64,000 bases of DNA from Blautia sp. OF03-15BH (GTDB lineage: Bacteria > Bacillota > Clostridia > Lachnospirales > Lachnospiraceae): the NCBI RefSeq assembly GCF_003463065.1, contig NZ_QSCM01000001.1, positions 310,001 to 374,000 on the forward strand. The letters run 5' to 3'. Positions within the stretch are counted from its first letter, which is position 1; the number at the start of each line of letters is the position of its first letter. Under the pieces are notes generated by a model that saw nothing but the letters and a program-made list of their open reading frames with translations, was not told the DNA's origin and searched no databases. Below, one piece after another: positions 8,001-16,172 of the stretch. The position numbers were made by a program, and so were the translations under genes.

Positions 8001-8044
8001 AACAAAAGCGCCCCGCCTGCTGTTTTCCAAAGCAGGTGGAGCGC
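8001..8044 (-). terminator. Rho-independent terminator after the flavin oxidoreductase
   Basis: Minus-strand stem GCGCTCCACCTGCT (8044-8031) pairs with AGCAGGCGGGGCGC (8021-8008) around a 9-nt loop, followed by TTTTGTTTT. It separates the oxidoreductase from the pseudouridine synthase gene. Confidence 0.88.
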
Positions 8045-8061
8045 CTGTGAATCGTATGCGT

Positions 8062-9141
8062 TTACCATGTTTCTGTCAGTTCTGCCATCAGTTCTTTCAC
8101 CGTCGTCATTTCCCGGATTCTTCCGGTATTGGCTCCGCAGAAGACCAGTCCGTTTTCCACATCACCCTTTACCGCATCGATCAAAGCCTTTGTGATGCAA
8201 TAAGGTACCTTCGCCGGATTGCACTTTTCCAGACAATTATAACATTTTTTTACAGGGATCCGTCCTTCCGCCACGGTCTCTGTCAAGTGGTTTCGAAGGG
8301 CCCGGCCCGGCATTCCGACCGGACTCTGGATCAGCTGGATTTCTTCCTCTTTTGCCTGAATATAAGCATCTTTATAGAGCTGGGAGGCATCACATTCCTC
8401 CGTTGCCACAAAACGGCTGGCGATCTGCACTCCGTCTGCACCAAGAGAAATTGCATGGTCGATATCCTTCCGGTCAAAAATCCCTCCTGCCACAACGACC
8501 GGGATTTTCTTTGAGAACTTTTCTTCATATTCTTTCTTACAGCTGATGATCTCCCGGATCTCCCGATCAAAGTCCATTTCTTCCCGATGCTCCAGCTGCT
8601 CTCTGGAAAAGCCCAGGTGGCCTCCGGCCTCCGGTCCCTCAATGACCAGAAAATCCGCTGTGCGCTGATAATGATGATCCCACATTTTCAGGATCAGCGC
8701 TGCTGCTCTTTTCGATGAAACGATCGGTGCGATCTTTGTCCCGCACTCCTCCGGCACCAGTCCCGGAAGATCCATTGGAAGCCCCGCGCCGCTGATGATC
8801 ACATCCGCTCCTGCTTCGACTGCTTCCCGCACATGTTCTTTATAGTGTTTCAATGCCACCATGATATTTACGCCCACCAGGCCGTTTCCTTGTGCAAGCT
8901 CTTTCGCTTTCCGGATATGTTTTCGGATGGCTCTTAAATTACAGGCTGCCTGATCGCTCTCAAAGCCTTCCTCATCATAACCGATCTGGGCTGTGGAAAT
9001 AATCCCAATCCCGCCTTCCTTTGCCACTGCTCCAGCGAGGCGGCTGCGGCTTACACCGACCCCCATGCCTCCCTGAATGATCGGAACTGCTGCCGTCCGT
9101 TCACCGATCTGTAACCCTTTCAAACCACTTTGCTTCTCCAT
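8062..9141 (-). CDS. NAD(P)H-dependent flavin oxidoreductase (nitronate monooxygenase/FabK-like)
   Basis: FMN-binding TIM barrel of the 2-nitropropane dioxygenase/FabK superfamily. Family blocks are PIIQGGMGVGVS (about 20-31), GIGIISTAQIG, NIMVAL, ISGAGLP, EGPEAGGHLGFS and VVVAGGIFDRKDI with GADGVQIASRF. A cysteine cluster CYNCLEKCNPAKVPYC in the last quarter is common in the clostridial branch and may bind metal. It is 359 residues long. TGGAGG precedes the ATG. It could be an enoyl-ACP reductase (FabK) or nitronate monooxygenase. No fatty-acid genes are adjacent, so the latter or a related quinone reductase is more likely. Confidence 0.85.
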   Translation of the reverse strand: MEKQSGLKGLQIGERTAAVPIIQGGMGVGVSRSRLAGAVAKEGGIGIISTAQIGYDEEGFESDQAACNLRAIRKHIRKAKELAQGNGLVGVNIMVALKHYKEHVREAVEAGADVIISGAGLPMDLPGLVPEECGTKIAPIVSSKRAAALILKMWDHHYQRTADFLVIEGPEAGGHLGFSREQLEHREEMDFDREIREIISCKKEYEEKFSKKIPVVVAGGIFDRKDIDHAISLGADGVQIASRFVATEECDASQLYKDAYIQAKEEEIQLIQSPVGMPGRALRNHLTETVAEGRIPVKKCYNCLEKCNPAKVPYCITKALIDAVKGDVENGLVFCGANTGRIREMTTVKELMAELTETW

Positions 9142-9174
9142 ACTTCTATACCTCCATAACCATCGCGTTTATAG

Positions 9175-9198
9175 TAAAGCGGATATTTGCGATCCGCT
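9175..9198. repeat. Short dyad repeat (family copy 3)
   Basis: AGCGGAT (9178-9184), loop ATTTGCG, ATCCGCT (9192-9198), flanked on the left by TAA as in the best copy. It lies in the upstream region of the flavin oxidoreductase gene, in a 270-bp interval with no gene. Confidence 0.75.
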
Positions 9199-9346
9199 CC
9201 CTCTGTCTGCTCATGAACACAGTTGCTTTCTGACTTGCGTTCAAACGATTTCAGTATAGAACAATATTGTTTTCATGTCAACTTTTTCTTTTCTTTATAA
9301 CTCTTTTATATAGTTTTTATTACTATATTCGTGATATGATGCCAGG

Positions 9347-9403
9347 GTCCAAAAGTCAAAAAGCCGTTCATGCTTGCATGATAAGGCTTTTGACCTTGGG
9401 CCC
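9347..9403. repeat. Large imperfect hairpin downstream of the surface-protein operon
   Basis: Arms GGGTCCAAAAGTCAAAAAGCC and GGCTTTTGACCTTGGGCCC pair imperfectly over about 19 bp, with an inner CATGC-TT-GCATG stem. It lies directly after the stop codon of the last gene of the long minus-strand unit and may terminate it. The lack of a clean trailing T run suggests it may instead be an extragenic palindrome. Confidence 0.6.
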
Positions 9404-9413
9404 CACAGCGGAG

Positions 9414-10070
9414 CTATTCCCTGACCTCTGCTGCCGAAAAGCTTTCTTTTGCCTTCCGGAAATTCGTCTCACCTTTCACTGTGAGAAGAATCTCTTTTAT
9501 GGAAAATGGCTGGCTGTACTGTTCGGCCAGAGTTTTTGCCTGATCAATAGAAAAACAGATCCGGTCTGCCGGTTCCTTTAAGATCGCTGCCACGCGGCAG
9601 GAAAAAGTCTGCTCCGGCCGTTCCGGGAAGGAAGCAGTCAGTATAAGATCCTGATAGCCTTCGAGGAGCTGATTCAATCGCTTTTCTGAGATCCGATGAC
9701 CATTGCTGTCTGAAAATGCAGAAAGTGCTTCTTTTCCTATAAGAAGCACCGGTGTCCGCCCCAAAGCAGTAGCAGAGACCTGCTCCGCCTGATACTGAAA
9801 ATCCGCAAGTTCCACGCCAAAAAGCTCCGTGTCCATAGCATACTCTTCCATGCTCAGATGGACAGTCAGCAGGGCAACCGGCGTAACAGACTGAATTCCG
9901 GGAAGTTTTTCCGCTTCTTTTAAGAAATCCTCATCATAAGTGATCCCGTTCAGAGGTATCTGCTCCTGAAAGATCTTCTCCTCCCTTGAAAACTTCATGA
10001 AAAGAACAACCAGCAGAAACAGTGCGATCGTTCCCAGAAAAACCGGCAAGATCAGCCATACCTTTTTCAT
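9414..10070 (-). CDS. Membrane-anchored extracytoplasmic protein, unknown function
   Basis: Not recognised as a named family. It has 218 residues, with one N-terminal transmembrane segment (about 5-26, LILPVFLGTIALFLLVVLF) and an outside domain rich in beta-type segments. The GIQSVTPVALL opening of that domain recalls the extracellular core of MacB-type permeases, but no permease helices follow. It starts at an ATGA overlap with the preceding surface-protein gene, so the two are translationally coupled. Context points to a partner of the ABC exporter encoded upstream in the same unit (inference). Confidence 0.75.
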   Translation of the reverse strand: MKKVWLILPVFLGTIALFLLVVLFMKFSREEKIFQEQIPLNGITYDEDFLKEAEKLPGIQSVTPVALLTVHLSMEEYAMDTELFGVELADFQYQAEQVSATALGRTPVLLIGKEALSAFSDSNGHRISEKRLNQLLEGYQDLILTASFPERPEQTFSCRVAAILKEPADRICFSIDQAKTLAEQYSQPFSIKEILLTVKGETNFRKAKESFSAAEVRE

Positions 10071-12013
10071 CGGCCGGCCTCCTTCAGAAGCTGTATTTTC
10101 CGGCGGAGGCTCCTGACAAGTGCCAGAACCAGAAGGAGAAGAAAGGCTGTCACCACAGCAAAGACCGAATACCACCAGGAATTGCCCGTTTCTTTTTCTT
10201 CTGAGACATGCAAGGAAAGGATCTGCGCTTTTTTGATCTCTGTCTGATATTCCTTCGTTTCTTCATGAACATTTCCAAGCCCGTCCTCATAAGTCAGCGT
10301 CAGCGTTCCACTCACCGGACCATATTTTTCTGCGTCACTGTTTCCCGGATCGTTTCCGATCTCTTCCATGGTCCGGGTGCCCACATAGACTTTCATGACT
10401 CCTTCTTCCTCCGTTCCGGCCTCCAGATTTCCCAGAAAAACCTCTTCCGTTGGAAAAAGTCCGGTTCCGGAAAGACAGATTCTGGCGTTGTAGACCTTGG
10501 TCCGGCTCAGATTCAGTGCTTTTACCGAAAGTTCTTCCGTATCGGAAGCATAAACAACGGTCGGAAAATCCATGCTCTCCAGTTCCATCCGCACCGGCTG
10601 GGTAACGGTAAGCGCCAACGTTTCAGTACCTGTGGAAGCGGTCCCTTTGGAATCCTCATATTCAAATGTAAACGTCAGCGTGTTTTCCGCACTCTCCGCA
10701 TCTTTTGCCACGGTGAGAAGACTTTCCAGGACAGCATTTTCCCCCGGAGAAACTTTTGTAAAATACCAGGAATTTTTCCCGAGTTTCACACCGTTCCCTG
10801 AGGAAGCCGCCGTGATCTTCAGGTTGTACATCTCCTCGGAAGCACTCCTGTTCTGAAAGGAAGCGATCAGATTCTCACTGCTCCCGGCCTCCAACATTTT
10901 TCCGGACAGATTGCAGGTATCCAGAAGCATCTTGGGCTGATGGATGATTTTTTCTGTCTCCGGAATTCCGCCTCCACCGCCCTGCTCACCGCCTCCGCCA
11001 GCGGGTTCGTCTCCACCGATGACCACCACATCGCTGTCGTCTTTTTCCGGAATTCTGACAAACAGACGATATTCCAGAGTGACCTTTTCTCCTTTTTCTG
11101 TATAACCCAGAGCTTTTACTGTGACAGGATACTGTCCCGGCTCCGCTGTGGAAAGGAACTGAAGCTTCACGCGGTAAACATAGGCTTCCGTGCTTTCCGC
11201 TGCTCCTTCTTTTTTCTTGAGTGCCTTTCCATCCCGGTCAAAACAGACGGTCTTTTTGTCCACATCCTTCTGGTAATTCTTCATCTCGAAGGGAACCGTG
11301 CCCGTGGAGGCAAATTCCAGGCTCACCGTGAGACGATCATTTTTCAGAGGACCATCCGCCGTGAAGGGAACCACCAGAGTGGCAGAACTTACTGTCGTCG
11401 TTGGTGCATATCCCTGGGAATAGGTGGCTGTCATGCCGGAGTAGAGATGACGATTATCGATGCCGAGATGGATTTCGCCGGAAGCAGCAGCGGAAGGATT
11501 TGTGGATGGTTGTTCCGTAACAGGTTCTGATGATGCTGGTGACGCCGGTTCCGTTGCCGGCTCGGACGGTGCAGGGGCCGGAGATTCCGTTGCCGGTTCT
11601 GATGATGCAGGGGCTGGAGGCTCCGTTGCCGGCTCGGACGGTGCAGGGGCCGGAGATTCCGTTGCCGGTTCTGATGATGCAGGGGCCGGAGGCTCCGTTG
11701 CCGGCTCGGAAGGTACTGAGACCGGTGGTTCGGTCACCGGCTCCGACGGCACAGGGGACGCTGATTCCGCTGTCGGCTCTGAAGATGCAGGAGCAGATGG
11801 TCCGGCATGTGGTTCTGACGCTGTGGAAGCCGCTGCTTCGGCCGCCGGTTCTGTCGGTTCAGCTCCAGAAAGTCCGCCAGCAGAGTCCTCCGCCGCCTGC
11901 ACGTTCCGATTTTCCCAGCCATTTATGGAATTTCCTCCTGTTCCTTGTATAAGCAGGACTGCCAGCATAGCCGCCAGCACCTTTCTTCCTCTCCGGTTTT
12001 TCATCTTTTCCAT
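10067..12013 (-). CDS. Surface protein with Pro/Glu/Ser repeats and C-terminal membrane anchor
   Basis: A 648-residue extracytoplasmic protein. A signal peptide (about 1-40, VLAAMLAVLLIQGTGG) is followed by a low-complexity region of SEPATEPPAP-type 12-residue repeats (about 50-170). Two or more Ig-like/NEW3- or CARDB-like beta domains follow, separated by a glycine run (GGGGEQGGGGG). A single C-terminal helix (YSVFAVVTAFLLLLVLALV) ends in a basic tail. This layout matches the COG1361-type S-layer-like proteins often encoded beside MacB/ABC-2 exporters. AAGGACG precedes the ATG at 12013, which is preferred over an upstream start. It is the seventh gene of the unit that starts at the response regulator. 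Confidence 0.8.
   Translation of the reverse strand: MEKMKNRRGRKVLAAMLAVLLIQGTGGNSINGWENRNVQAAEDSAGGLSGAEPTEPAAEAAASTASEPHAGPSAPASSEPTAESASPVPSEPVTEPPVSVPSEPATEPPAPASSEPATESPAPAPSEPATEPPAPASSEPATESPAPAPSEPATEPASPASSEPVTEQPSTNPSAAASGEIHLGIDNRHLYSGMTATYSQGYAPTTTVSSATLVVPFTADGPLKNDRLTVSLEFASTGTVPFEMKNYQKDVDKKTVCFDRDGKALKKKEGAAESTEAYVYRVKLQFLSTAEPGQYPVTVKALGYTEKGEKVTLEYRLFVRIPEKDDSDVVVIGGDEPAGGGGEQGGGGGIPETEKIIHQPKMLLDTCNLSGKMLEAGSSENLIASFQNRSASEEMYNLKITAASSGNGVKLGKNSWYFTKVSPGENAVLESLLTVAKDAESAENTLTFTFEYEDSKGTASTGTETLALTVTQPVRMELESMDFPTVVYASDTEELSVKALNLSRTKVYNARICLSGTGLFPTEEVFLGNLEAGTEEEGVMKVYVGTRTMEEIGNDPGNSDAEKYGPVSGTLTLTYEDGLGNVHEETKEYQTEIKKAQILSLHVSEEKETGNSWWYSVFAVVTAFLLLLVLALVRSLRRKIQLLKEAGR
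11520..11711 (-). repeat. 72-bp tandem DNA repeat in the surface-protein gene
   Basis: A 72-bp unit made of two related 36-bp halves is repeated more than twice with very few changes between units. It encodes alternating SEPATEPPAPAS and SEPATESPAPAP blocks. Because the unit is a multiple of three, slippage or recombination changes length without breaking the frame. The repeat also leaves long spurious open frames on the opposite strand. Confidence 0.85.
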
Positions 12014-12030
12014 CGTCCTTTCTTGTCCGT

Positions 12031-12047
12031 CGGATATTTGCAATCCG
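12031..12047. repeat. Short dyad repeat (family copy 4)
   Basis: CGGAT (12031-12035), loop ATTTGCA, ATCCG (12043-12047), continuing GCTTCATTA like the outer arms of the other copies. It lies between the ATPase stop and the surface-protein start, in the middle of an operon. Confidence 0.65.
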
Positions 12048-12052
12048 CTTCA

Positions 12053-12700
12053 TTACTTGCCTGATTCCGTTAAAATCCCGCCATCCATCTCATAGACCCG
12101 GTCACAGAGGAGCCGGATATCCTCCTCATTATGACTGGCCAGAAGAATGGTCTTTCCTTCTTTTTTCAGTTCCAGAAGAAGGGAACGGATTTCTGCCACG
12201 CCGTTTTTGTCCAGACCGTTAAATGGTTCATCCAGAATCAGAAATTTCGGATCTTCCATAATGGCCTGCGCAATGCCCAACCGCTGCCGCATCCCCAGAG
12301 AATATTTTCCCACGGGCTTTTTCATATCCGGATCCAACCCTACCTTTTTCAGAACCTGACGGATTTCTGTCTCTCCGATCTTTCGGTTTAAATCTGCCAG
12401 AATTTTCAGATTTTGGATGCCGGTCTGGTTCGTGAGAAAGCCCGGTGTCTCAATGATCACACCAAGCGATTCCGGGAAATCTCTGTCCACACCGATCCTT
12501 TTTCCAAATACCCGGATCATACCGGAAGTAGGCGGCAGAAAACCGCAGATACACTTCATAAGAACCGTCTTTCCTGAGCCGTTGTTTCCTGCAATACCGT
12601 AAACCTTCCCTCTCTCCAGAATAAGATCCACCTTTTTCAGTACCAGATCCTCCCCGAAACGTTTCGTCACACCTTCTATCTCTACGCAAGGTTCTGCCAT
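12053..12700 (-). CDS. ABC transporter ATP-binding protein
   Basis: ATPase subunit of an ABC-2-type exporter. Walker A is GNNGSGKT (about 38-45), the signature is YSLGMRQRLGIAQA, Walker B is FLILDEPFNGLD and the switch histidine is in LLASHNEEDI. At 215 residues it is a compact LanF/BcrA-like ATPase. AGGAGG precedes the ATG. It follows the two permease genes by 24 bp and precedes the surface-protein gene. The substrate is unknown. Association with a sensor kinase and response regulator is usual for peptide-antibiotic or cell-envelope stress exporters (family knowledge). Confidence 0.92.
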   Translation of the reverse strand: MAEPCVEIEGVTKRFGEDLVLKKVDLILERGKVYGIAGNNGSGKTVLMKCICGFLPPTSGMIRVFGKRIGVDRDFPESLGVIIETPGFLTNQTGIQNLKILADLNRKIGETEIRQVLKKVGLDPDMKKPVGKYSLGMRQRLGIAQAIMEDPKFLILDEPFNGLDKNGVAEIRSLLLELKKEGKTILLASHNEEDIRLLCDRVYEMDGGILTESGK

Positions 12701-12724
12701 ATGTGCCTCCTGTTTTCCTGCTTA

Positions 12725-13456
12725 TCAGATTTCCTCTGTCCTTCGATACAGCACCACCCCATGAGCTGCCATACTCCCCAGTAAAAGAAGCAGCAGAAAC
12801 AGCCACAATCCCATGTTTTCTTCTCCCCAGTCACCGCTTCCCTCGATCCACCCGGGAGGATAAAGCCAGAAAGCCTGTTCAAAATACCGGTCATGGAGAA
12901 TCATGCAGAAATAGTAGGCCACAAAGGGCAGCCCCCAGGCCATATATACCGACCTGCACACAACTGCTGCCGTTCCGCCAAGCGTACTTAAGATTCCACC
13001 CAAAAGCCCAAGCCGGAGCAGAACACAGAAAAATGAAATACCTTCTTCCAACGGAAAATCCCCCTTTTTTTCCAGTGGAAAAAAAAACACAAAATAACCG
13101 AAAAGCACCAGTATGCCGGCAAGAAACCAGGCAAGAAAACCGCTGACCATGACAGTCACAACTTTATTCCCCACATAATCCAGACGTCCGGTCCGTGGAA
13201 GAACCGCCTTCAGAAAACCACCTTTCCACTCTCCCAGAAAAGAATCACTCCAGGGAAGTACCGCTGCCAGTGGCACAAAAAAACAAACCGTTTCCGAATA
13301 AAAGGCTTCTTTTTCCATAGAAAGAAAACTCCAGGCTGAAAGAAGTCCATCTTCAAGCTTCGGATAAGCCGCTCCCAAAGCGATCCCCAGTGCTCCCAAA
13401 AGCACCGCCGCCCAGAAATTTTTTCCGGATAGCATCCGTTTGTTTTCGCTCCTCAT
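12725..13456 (-). CDS. ABC-2-type permease subunit B
   Basis: Polytopic membrane protein of 243 residues with about six hydrophobic segments (for example GKNFWAAVLLGALGIALG, VVTVMVSGFLAWFLAGILVL, GLWLFLLLLLLGSMAAHGVVL). There is no close motif beyond the general ABC-2 layout. It overlaps the upstream permease gene by 4 bp (ATGA). With subunit A and the ATPase it should form the membrane complex. Assignment rests on topology and context. Confidence 0.8.
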   Translation of the reverse strand: MRSENKRMLSGKNFWAAVLLGALGIALGAAYPKLEDGLLSAWSFLSMEKEAFYSETVCFFVPLAAVLPWSDSFLGEWKGGFLKAVLPRTGRLDYVGNKVVTVMVSGFLAWFLAGILVLFGYFVFFFPLEKKGDFPLEEGISFFCVLLRLGLLGGILSTLGGTAAVVCRSVYMAWGLPFVAYYFCMILHDRYFEQAFWLYPPGWIEGSGDWGEENMGLWLFLLLLLLGSMAAHGVVLYRRTEEI

Positions 13457-14340
13457 TCTTTTTCCCCCAGAAAAGTAAAGGGATACCGCTTCAAGGCTTT
13501 CATGGAAAGCAGTACCAGCAGAATTAGCAGCCCGTCAAAGACCGCCAGTGACTGCACCACTGTAGGCAGCCGGTCATAGCCGAAATTATGACGGGCATAG
13601 ACCGCATGACTCAAAGGGCTGATCCAGCCTGTCAGCACGTTGACCTTATACATCTCATAACTTTCCATTCCCAATAGGCTGCCGATCGTCTGCGGATCCA
13701 GAAGGAACCCAAAGCCACTGAAGAAAAGCCCTGCAATCATTCCTTTGTTTCCTTTAAAGATCAGATTTCCTGCCAGGATCACAAAGCTCAGGCAGAGGGA
13801 ATAAAGAAAAATCAGGGCAGCCACCTGAAGCGCACAGCGGTAAGGCGGCATACTCTCCATGACTTTTACCGTAGAAGGAACGCTCAGGTCTTCCCCCAGT
13901 TTGGAATACGCCAGCATGGCTGCCGTCTCGCTCCAGACATCTCCCGCATAGCTGTTTTTCATGCAGAGAAGCACGGTGGAAAGAAGCATGAAGCCCGTAT
14001 AGAGAAGGGTCGCAGCCGCTACATAGAGCAGCTCTCCGGCAAGCCACTTTTTCCGCGTCATCCGGATCAGGTAGTAAGGAGAAACCGGTGTCAGCCCCGG
14101 AAGATCAGCAAAAAGCAGCAGAAGCAAAAGGGAGCTTAAAAGGATCGCCGTACTGTCTCCGAAGGTCCAGAGAAAGGGTTCCACCGCCTGCACAGGTGTA
14201 TGATAGGCTTCCATAACCACCATGATCCTGGTACTCAAAAGATAGGAAAGTACAAACCCCAGAAGGAACGTCAGAACCACCCTGGGATTTTTCCAGAAAC
14301 CCCTAAAGGAAAATTTTGCTGCTGCCAGTACCTGCCTCAT
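13453..14340 (-). CDS. ABC-2-type permease subunit A
   Basis: Membrane protein of 295 residues with about six predicted helices. The first is VVLTFLLGFVLSYLLSTRIMV, and others include AILLSSLLLLLLFA, LLYVAAATLLYTGFMLLS, and VAALIFLYSLCLSFVILAG. GGGGT precedes the ATG and the start lies 2 bp after the lipoprotein stop. Its C-terminal codons overlap the start of the next permease gene. Function as an exporter subunit is inferred from neighbours. Confidence 0.8.
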   Translation of the reverse strand: MRQVLAAAKFSFRGFWKNPRVVLTFLLGFVLSYLLSTRIMVVMEAYHTPVQAVEPFLWTFGDSTAILLSSLLLLLLFADLPGLTPVSPYYLIRMTRKKWLAGELLYVAAATLLYTGFMLLSTVLLCMKNSYAGDVWSETAAMLAYSKLGEDLSVPSTVKVMESMPPYRCALQVAALIFLYSLCLSFVILAGNLIFKGNKGMIAGLFFSGFGFLLDPQTIGSLLGMESYEMYKVNVLTGWISPLSHAVYARHNFGYDRLPTVVQSLAVFDGLLILLVLLSMKALKRYPFTFLGEKE

Positions 14341-14342
14341 AA

Positions 14343-15968
14343 TCAGTACCCCAGGTTCCTGTCGATGATACTTCCGTCGATCGCATTGATCGTAAGATAG
14401 CTCTGATAAGTCATATTATTTGTGCTGGTAACGCCCTCATAGGTACTCTCAAAGCCGCCAAAGAAATCCCAGGCGGGAACCAGAATACCGTTTTTTGGAT
14501 CACTGGCCGGTTCATAGATCCTGGTATAGCCAAAGGTGATCCGGTTGATATGGTAGATCCGTTCCTGCTCATAATTCAGAGTATCCGCATTCTGAACCAG
14601 CATCATTTTCTCATAGATCTTCATGATCTCATCAAAGGACAGCAGCTTCAGATTCTCTGTCTTCACTTCCCCTTCGTCATAACGGTTATCAAACTCCAGA
14701 TATTCCACTCCATCCGCATTCACTACAAGATCCAGCACCTCATAGCACCAGGTTTCCATCTCGCTCTCCATGCTCTCAAGACCGCCGCCATATTCCATGG
14801 TATAAGTGATGGGAATCTTGTTGATCTTCCGCACATAGTGGAACTGATAACCGGCAGCGATCTGTTTTTCCCGTGTGTATCCCCCTGTTTCCGTATCCGA
14901 ATTCCAGAGAAGCGCATATTCCCACTCTCCCATCACCATGTCCGGAATATTGAGTTTTGCCACTTTTTCATCCGCCAGTTTTTTTGCTTCCTCGAAGCTG
15001 ATCCCGATATCATTTTTTATGGTCTCTTCATCCGGAACCTCTGTCGTATCTTTTAATCCTCCATAGCCTGCCCAGAAACTGGTATCCAGATTGGAAAATT
15101 CTTCATAGAGCCTGGAGATTCTTATGTTCACAGGCATGCTGGAATAGCCAAAAACCGCATAATCATACCATTTCCCGTCTTCCGTCTTTGCTGTTCCCAT
15201 AAAGCGGTTTTCATCTATGTAAGTGCCGCCCTGGCCATCTTCTTTTTCCAGATTCAGTTTCGCCGGGACTTCCTGCAGCTGCTTTTCTTCAGGCGCTTCC
15301 TCATAGGCATTCTCTGCGTTTTCAATGGCGTTGTAGATATCATAAACCAGACTCCCGTCTTCATCCGTCCCGTAGCCGTAGGGATCCAGATTGCCTTCTG
15401 CCAGATACCCTTTCAGTTCTTCCAGCTTTTTCTGCAATTCCGGCTTTGTTGGCTGATAATAACTCTCCTGTGAATAAAACACCGCATCCGGCAGGAACGC
15501 TTCCGTCACCTGATCCATCAGCGCCTGATCCAGAGGATGCTGGCTCACTGAAATCGCCGACACCTTCGAGGCCTCCGGAATCTCCACATCGGCATCTGTC
15601 AGGATCTGAAGTTTTCCTGTCTCATCTTTCACCTCGCTGCTATAATGCTCCGGAGCTCCGAGGGCGCTGCGAAGCACAGAGGAAGAAGTCTCACTGGACT
15701 GGGGCGTCTCAGCTGTTTCTGTGCCGCCCTCGTCACCAGGCGCAGTTGTGCTGTTCTCCGTCTCGGTGCTGTCTGCCTCCAGATCATCAGGGTTCTCCGT
15801 CCCGGCCGCACTCTCCTGCGCCGCCAGAGTCTCGCCTTCTTCATAATTTTTCAGGCTGGCCGCGCCTTTCTGGCGCACCAGAGAGCTCTCTGGAGTCTTC
15901 GCGCAGCCTGCCAGCATTCCGGCTATTATCAAAATGCCAGCTATATTCAAAACTCTTCTATTCTTCAT
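14343..15968 (-). CDS. Lipoprotein of a sensor-linked cassette (DUF6034-like)
   Basis: Secreted lipoprotein of 541 residues. The signal peptide ends in the lipobox LAGC with C22 as the lipidated cysteine. An acidic, Thr/Glu-rich linker (about 30-100) precedes a globular region containing YYQPTKPELQKKLEELKGYL and IPITYTMEYGGGLES. It looks like the DUF6034 group of Lachnospiraceae lipoproteins found beside two-component systems; that family call is from memory and moderate. AGGAGG precedes the ATG. It is the first gene after the operator and promoter at 15995-16055, so it probably heads the regulated part of the unit. Confidence 0.75.
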   Translation of the reverse strand: MKNRRVLNIAGILIIAGMLAGCAKTPESSLVRQKGAASLKNYEEGETLAAQESAAGTENPDDLEADSTETENSTTAPGDEGGTETAETPQSSETSSSVLRSALGAPEHYSSEVKDETGKLQILTDADVEIPEASKVSAISVSQHPLDQALMDQVTEAFLPDAVFYSQESYYQPTKPELQKKLEELKGYLAEGNLDPYGYGTDEDGSLVYDIYNAIENAENAYEEAPEEKQLQEVPAKLNLEKEDGQGGTYIDENRFMGTAKTEDGKWYDYAVFGYSSMPVNIRISRLYEEFSNLDTSFWAGYGGLKDTTEVPDEETIKNDIGISFEEAKKLADEKVAKLNIPDMVMGEWEYALLWNSDTETGGYTREKQIAAGYQFHYVRKINKIPITYTMEYGGGLESMESEMETWCYEVLDLVVNADGVEYLEFDNRYDEGEVKTENLKLLSFDEIMKIYEKMMLVQNADTLNYEQERIYHINRITFGYTRIYEPASDPKNGILVPAWDFFGGFESTYEGVTSTNNMTYQSYLTINAIDGSIIDRNLGY

Positions 15969-15994
15969 TTCAAATCCTCCTGACCTTTTTTCTG

Positions 15995-16055
15995 CTCTTA
16001 GCCTATCACAGCTCCCTTGTCAAAATCCTCGCTGAGTTGTAACCGTTCTGTAACC
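15995..16055 (-). promoter_or_regulatory. Promoter and OmpR-type operator before the lipoprotein-ABC genes
   Basis: Minus-strand TTGACA (16023-16018), 17-bp spacer, weak -10 TAAGAG (16000-15995). Directly upstream of the -35 lies the direct-repeat site read on the plus strand as GTTGTAACCGTTCTGTAACC (16036-16055). A nearly identical site lies before the response regulator gene. A poor -10 with an upstream activator site fits an activated promoter. Confidence 0.7.
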
Positions 16056-16172
16056 GCAGTTCGGCTTTGGAAAGCCGTTGGAAAACATATGCGAGGGGGA
16101 CGGCTCCTGGGCCGCCCTCCCCCTCAGCCTCCCCCTCGTGGCCCTTTAAGGTCAAAAAATATGGGGCTTACG
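16056..16172 (-). other. GC-rich intergenic stem-loops between kinase and lipoprotein genes
   Basis: GAGGGGG (16093-16099) pairs with CCCCCTC (16119-16125) through a GC-rich arm, and a second hairpin CGGCTTT-CC-AAAGCCG lies next to it. Neither has a clear T tract, so this may be a leaky end for kinase-gene transcripts or an mRNA-processing site. No gene was seen here. Confidence 0.45.

Noticed and set aside
11520..11711. CRISPR-like array
   Set aside because: Repeats are contiguous, in frame and coding, with no unique spacers.
11460..12095. Long plus-strand frame rich in GSDDAGAG repeats
   Set aside because: It is the mirror of the 72-bp tandem repeat in the minus-strand surface-protein gene; no ribosome-binding site and no protein-like ends.
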